Part shown: positions 63,180 to 64,000 of the stretch, one piece after another
Position numbering within the stretch: the stretch's first letter is position 1
Layout of the letters: every line of letters begins with the position of its first letter
NCBI RefSeq assembly: GCF_032027425.1
Contig: NZ_JAVSJA010000001.1
Coordinates: 2,369,501-2,433,500 of the forward strand
DNA from: Microcystis wesenbergii NRERC-220
GTDB lineage: Bacteria > Cyanobacteriota > Cyanobacteriia > Cyanobacteriales > Microcystaceae
Length of the DNA: 64,000 nucleotides
Direction: 5' to 3'
Translations under genes and position numbers: made by a program
Notes under the pieces: model-generated
Databases searched by the model: none
The model's input: the letters and a program-made list of their open reading frames with translations, nothing else
What the model was told of the DNA's origin: nothing

Positions 63180-64000
63180 TCACAATCGATTTATTCGCTG
63201 GTTGTGGTGGTTTATCTTTAGGTTTCCAGAAAGCGGGGTTTACTATTGTGGCCGCATTTGATAATTGGATACCTGCTATAGATGTCTATAGAAATAACTT
63301 TAGTCATCCGATATTTAATGTCGATTTATCTAGAGAATCTAATCAAGAAATATTGGCTCAATATAATCCTGAGATTATTGTCGGCAGCCCTCCTTGTCAA
63401 GACTTTTCCAGTGCGGGTAAGAGAGACGAGGGTTTAGGACGAGCGAATCTAACGCTCACATTCGCTGAAATTGTAACTAGAGTAAGTCCCCAATGGTTTG
63501 TTATGGAAAATGTGGATAGAATTGAGAAAAGTAAAATACTCACTCAAGCAAAACAAATTTTTAAAAGCCATGGTTATGGTTTAACTGGAAAAGTTATTAA
63601 TTCTTGTTACTGCGGAGTTCCTCAAACTAGAAAAAGATATTTTCTGATCGGTAAAATGAACGAAGAAGATGATTTTTTAATCGATGAGATCAATGAAAAT
63701 CTATCAAGTCAACCTCTGACTGTATTTGACTATATGGGCAAAGAATTAGATATAGAATACTATTATAGACATCCTAGAAGCTATCAAAGAAGGGCGATAT
63801 TCAGTATTTATGAACCTAGCCCTACTATTCGAGGAGTAAATCGACCAGTTCCCAAAACCTATCGACAACATCCCGGTGATGCTTGTCATCTTAAGGAAAA
63901 ATTAAGACCGCTAACAACAATCGAGCGAAGCTATATTCAAACTTTTCCTAAAGACTTTATTTTTGCTGGAACAAAATCTAATCTAGAACAAATGATTGGC
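63176..64000 (+). CDS. C5 cytosine DNA methyltransferase (partial, runs off end)
   Basis: ATG 63176 overlaps the endonuclease stop (ATGA), with AGGAGGG before it. 275 codons seen: motif I DLFAGCGGLSLGFQKAGF, motif IV SPPCQDFSSAG (Cys74 nucleophile), motif VI MENVDRI near 110, motif VIII QTRKRYFLIG, then the target-recognition region and PLTTIERSYIQTFPKDF. It protects host sites from the neighbouring endonuclease. The last motifs lie outside the window. Confidence 0.9.
   Translation, partial: MITIDLFAGCGGLSLGFQKAGFTIVAAFDNWIPAIDVYRNNFSHPIFNVDLSRESNQEILAQYNPEIIVGSPPCQDFSSAGKRDEGLGRANLTLTFAEIVTRVSPQWFVMENVDRIEKSKILTQAKQIFKSHGYGLTGKVINSCYCGVPQTRKRYFLIGKMNEEDDFLIDEINENLSSQPLTVFDYMGKELDIEYYYRHPRSYQRRAIFSIYEPSPTIRGVNRPVPKTYRQHPGDACHLKEKLRPLTTIERSYIQTFPKDFIFAGTKSNLEQMIG

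Noticed and set aside
1-64000. tRNA or rRNA genes
   Set aside because: I noticed no cloverleaf arms or conserved rRNA segments; a covariance scan would settle it.

Overview
The window looks like a cyanobacterial chromosome segment, most probably Microcystis or a close relative. GCGATCGC (HIP1) palindromes are scattered through it. Cyanobacterial markers are present: a 3' scrap of psbA, a GUN4 domain, a CytM-type cytochrome c and a CruA-type lycopene cyclase. Most of the sequence is AT-rich, and nested insertion sequences and TA-flanked miniature elements occupy a large share. These assignments rest on reading the sequence; no search was run.

Layout. 0-3 kb: tail of an IS701-type transposase, a small membrane protein, and a tightly coupled run of a CrtQ-like glycosyltransferase, a CrtO-like acyltransferase and a transglutaminase-like protein. 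3.4-6.3 kb: a PII-like protein, then an eroded IsrB/IscB-type gene next to an IS630 insertion. 6.3-12.3 kb: B12/radical-SAM protein, NACHT NTPase, membrane hydroxylase, general-stress protein and BON lipoprotein. 12.3-28.5 kb: an insertion-sequence graveyard (IS4-type, IS630, ISH3-type, IS701, IS1, TnpB) that spares a group of small stress proteins (two CsbD-type genes, a small membrane protein) and a psbA fragment.

28.5-35.2 kb: three complete tandem SPINDLY-type (GT41) glycosyltransferase genes plus the first 40 codons of a fourth. 35.5-42.1 kb: ordinary chromosomal genes (cytM, mscS-like, GerMN, DUF2993, cruA-like). 42.1-50.1 kb: broken toxin/antitoxin and GUN4 genes embedded in another insertion-sequence nest. 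50.1-52.1 kb: the rest of the fourth GT41 gene, now on the opposite strand. 52.1-57.5 kb: proline iminopeptidase, malic enzyme, VanY-like peptidase and a frameshifted Rpn nuclease. 57.5-64 kb: GC-rich kdpA-kdpB, followed where kdpC is expected by a HindVP-like restriction endonuclease and a C5 cytosine methyltransferase that runs off the end.

The strongest observation is that the fourth GT41 gene is split: codons 1-40 lie at 28660-28541 (-) and the remainder at 50099-52144 (+). Both breakpoints are the termini of one IS630 family and share a TA. Rejoining them restores an uninterrupted reading frame of paralogue length, so the 21.5 kb between them was very probably inverted by recombination between IS630 copies. 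Also notable are two IS4-type insertions at the same 9-bp target inside IS630 copies but in opposite orientation, a restriction-modification pair replacing kdpC, a duplicated upstream block in front of two stress genes, and at least two families of TA-flanked miniature elements.
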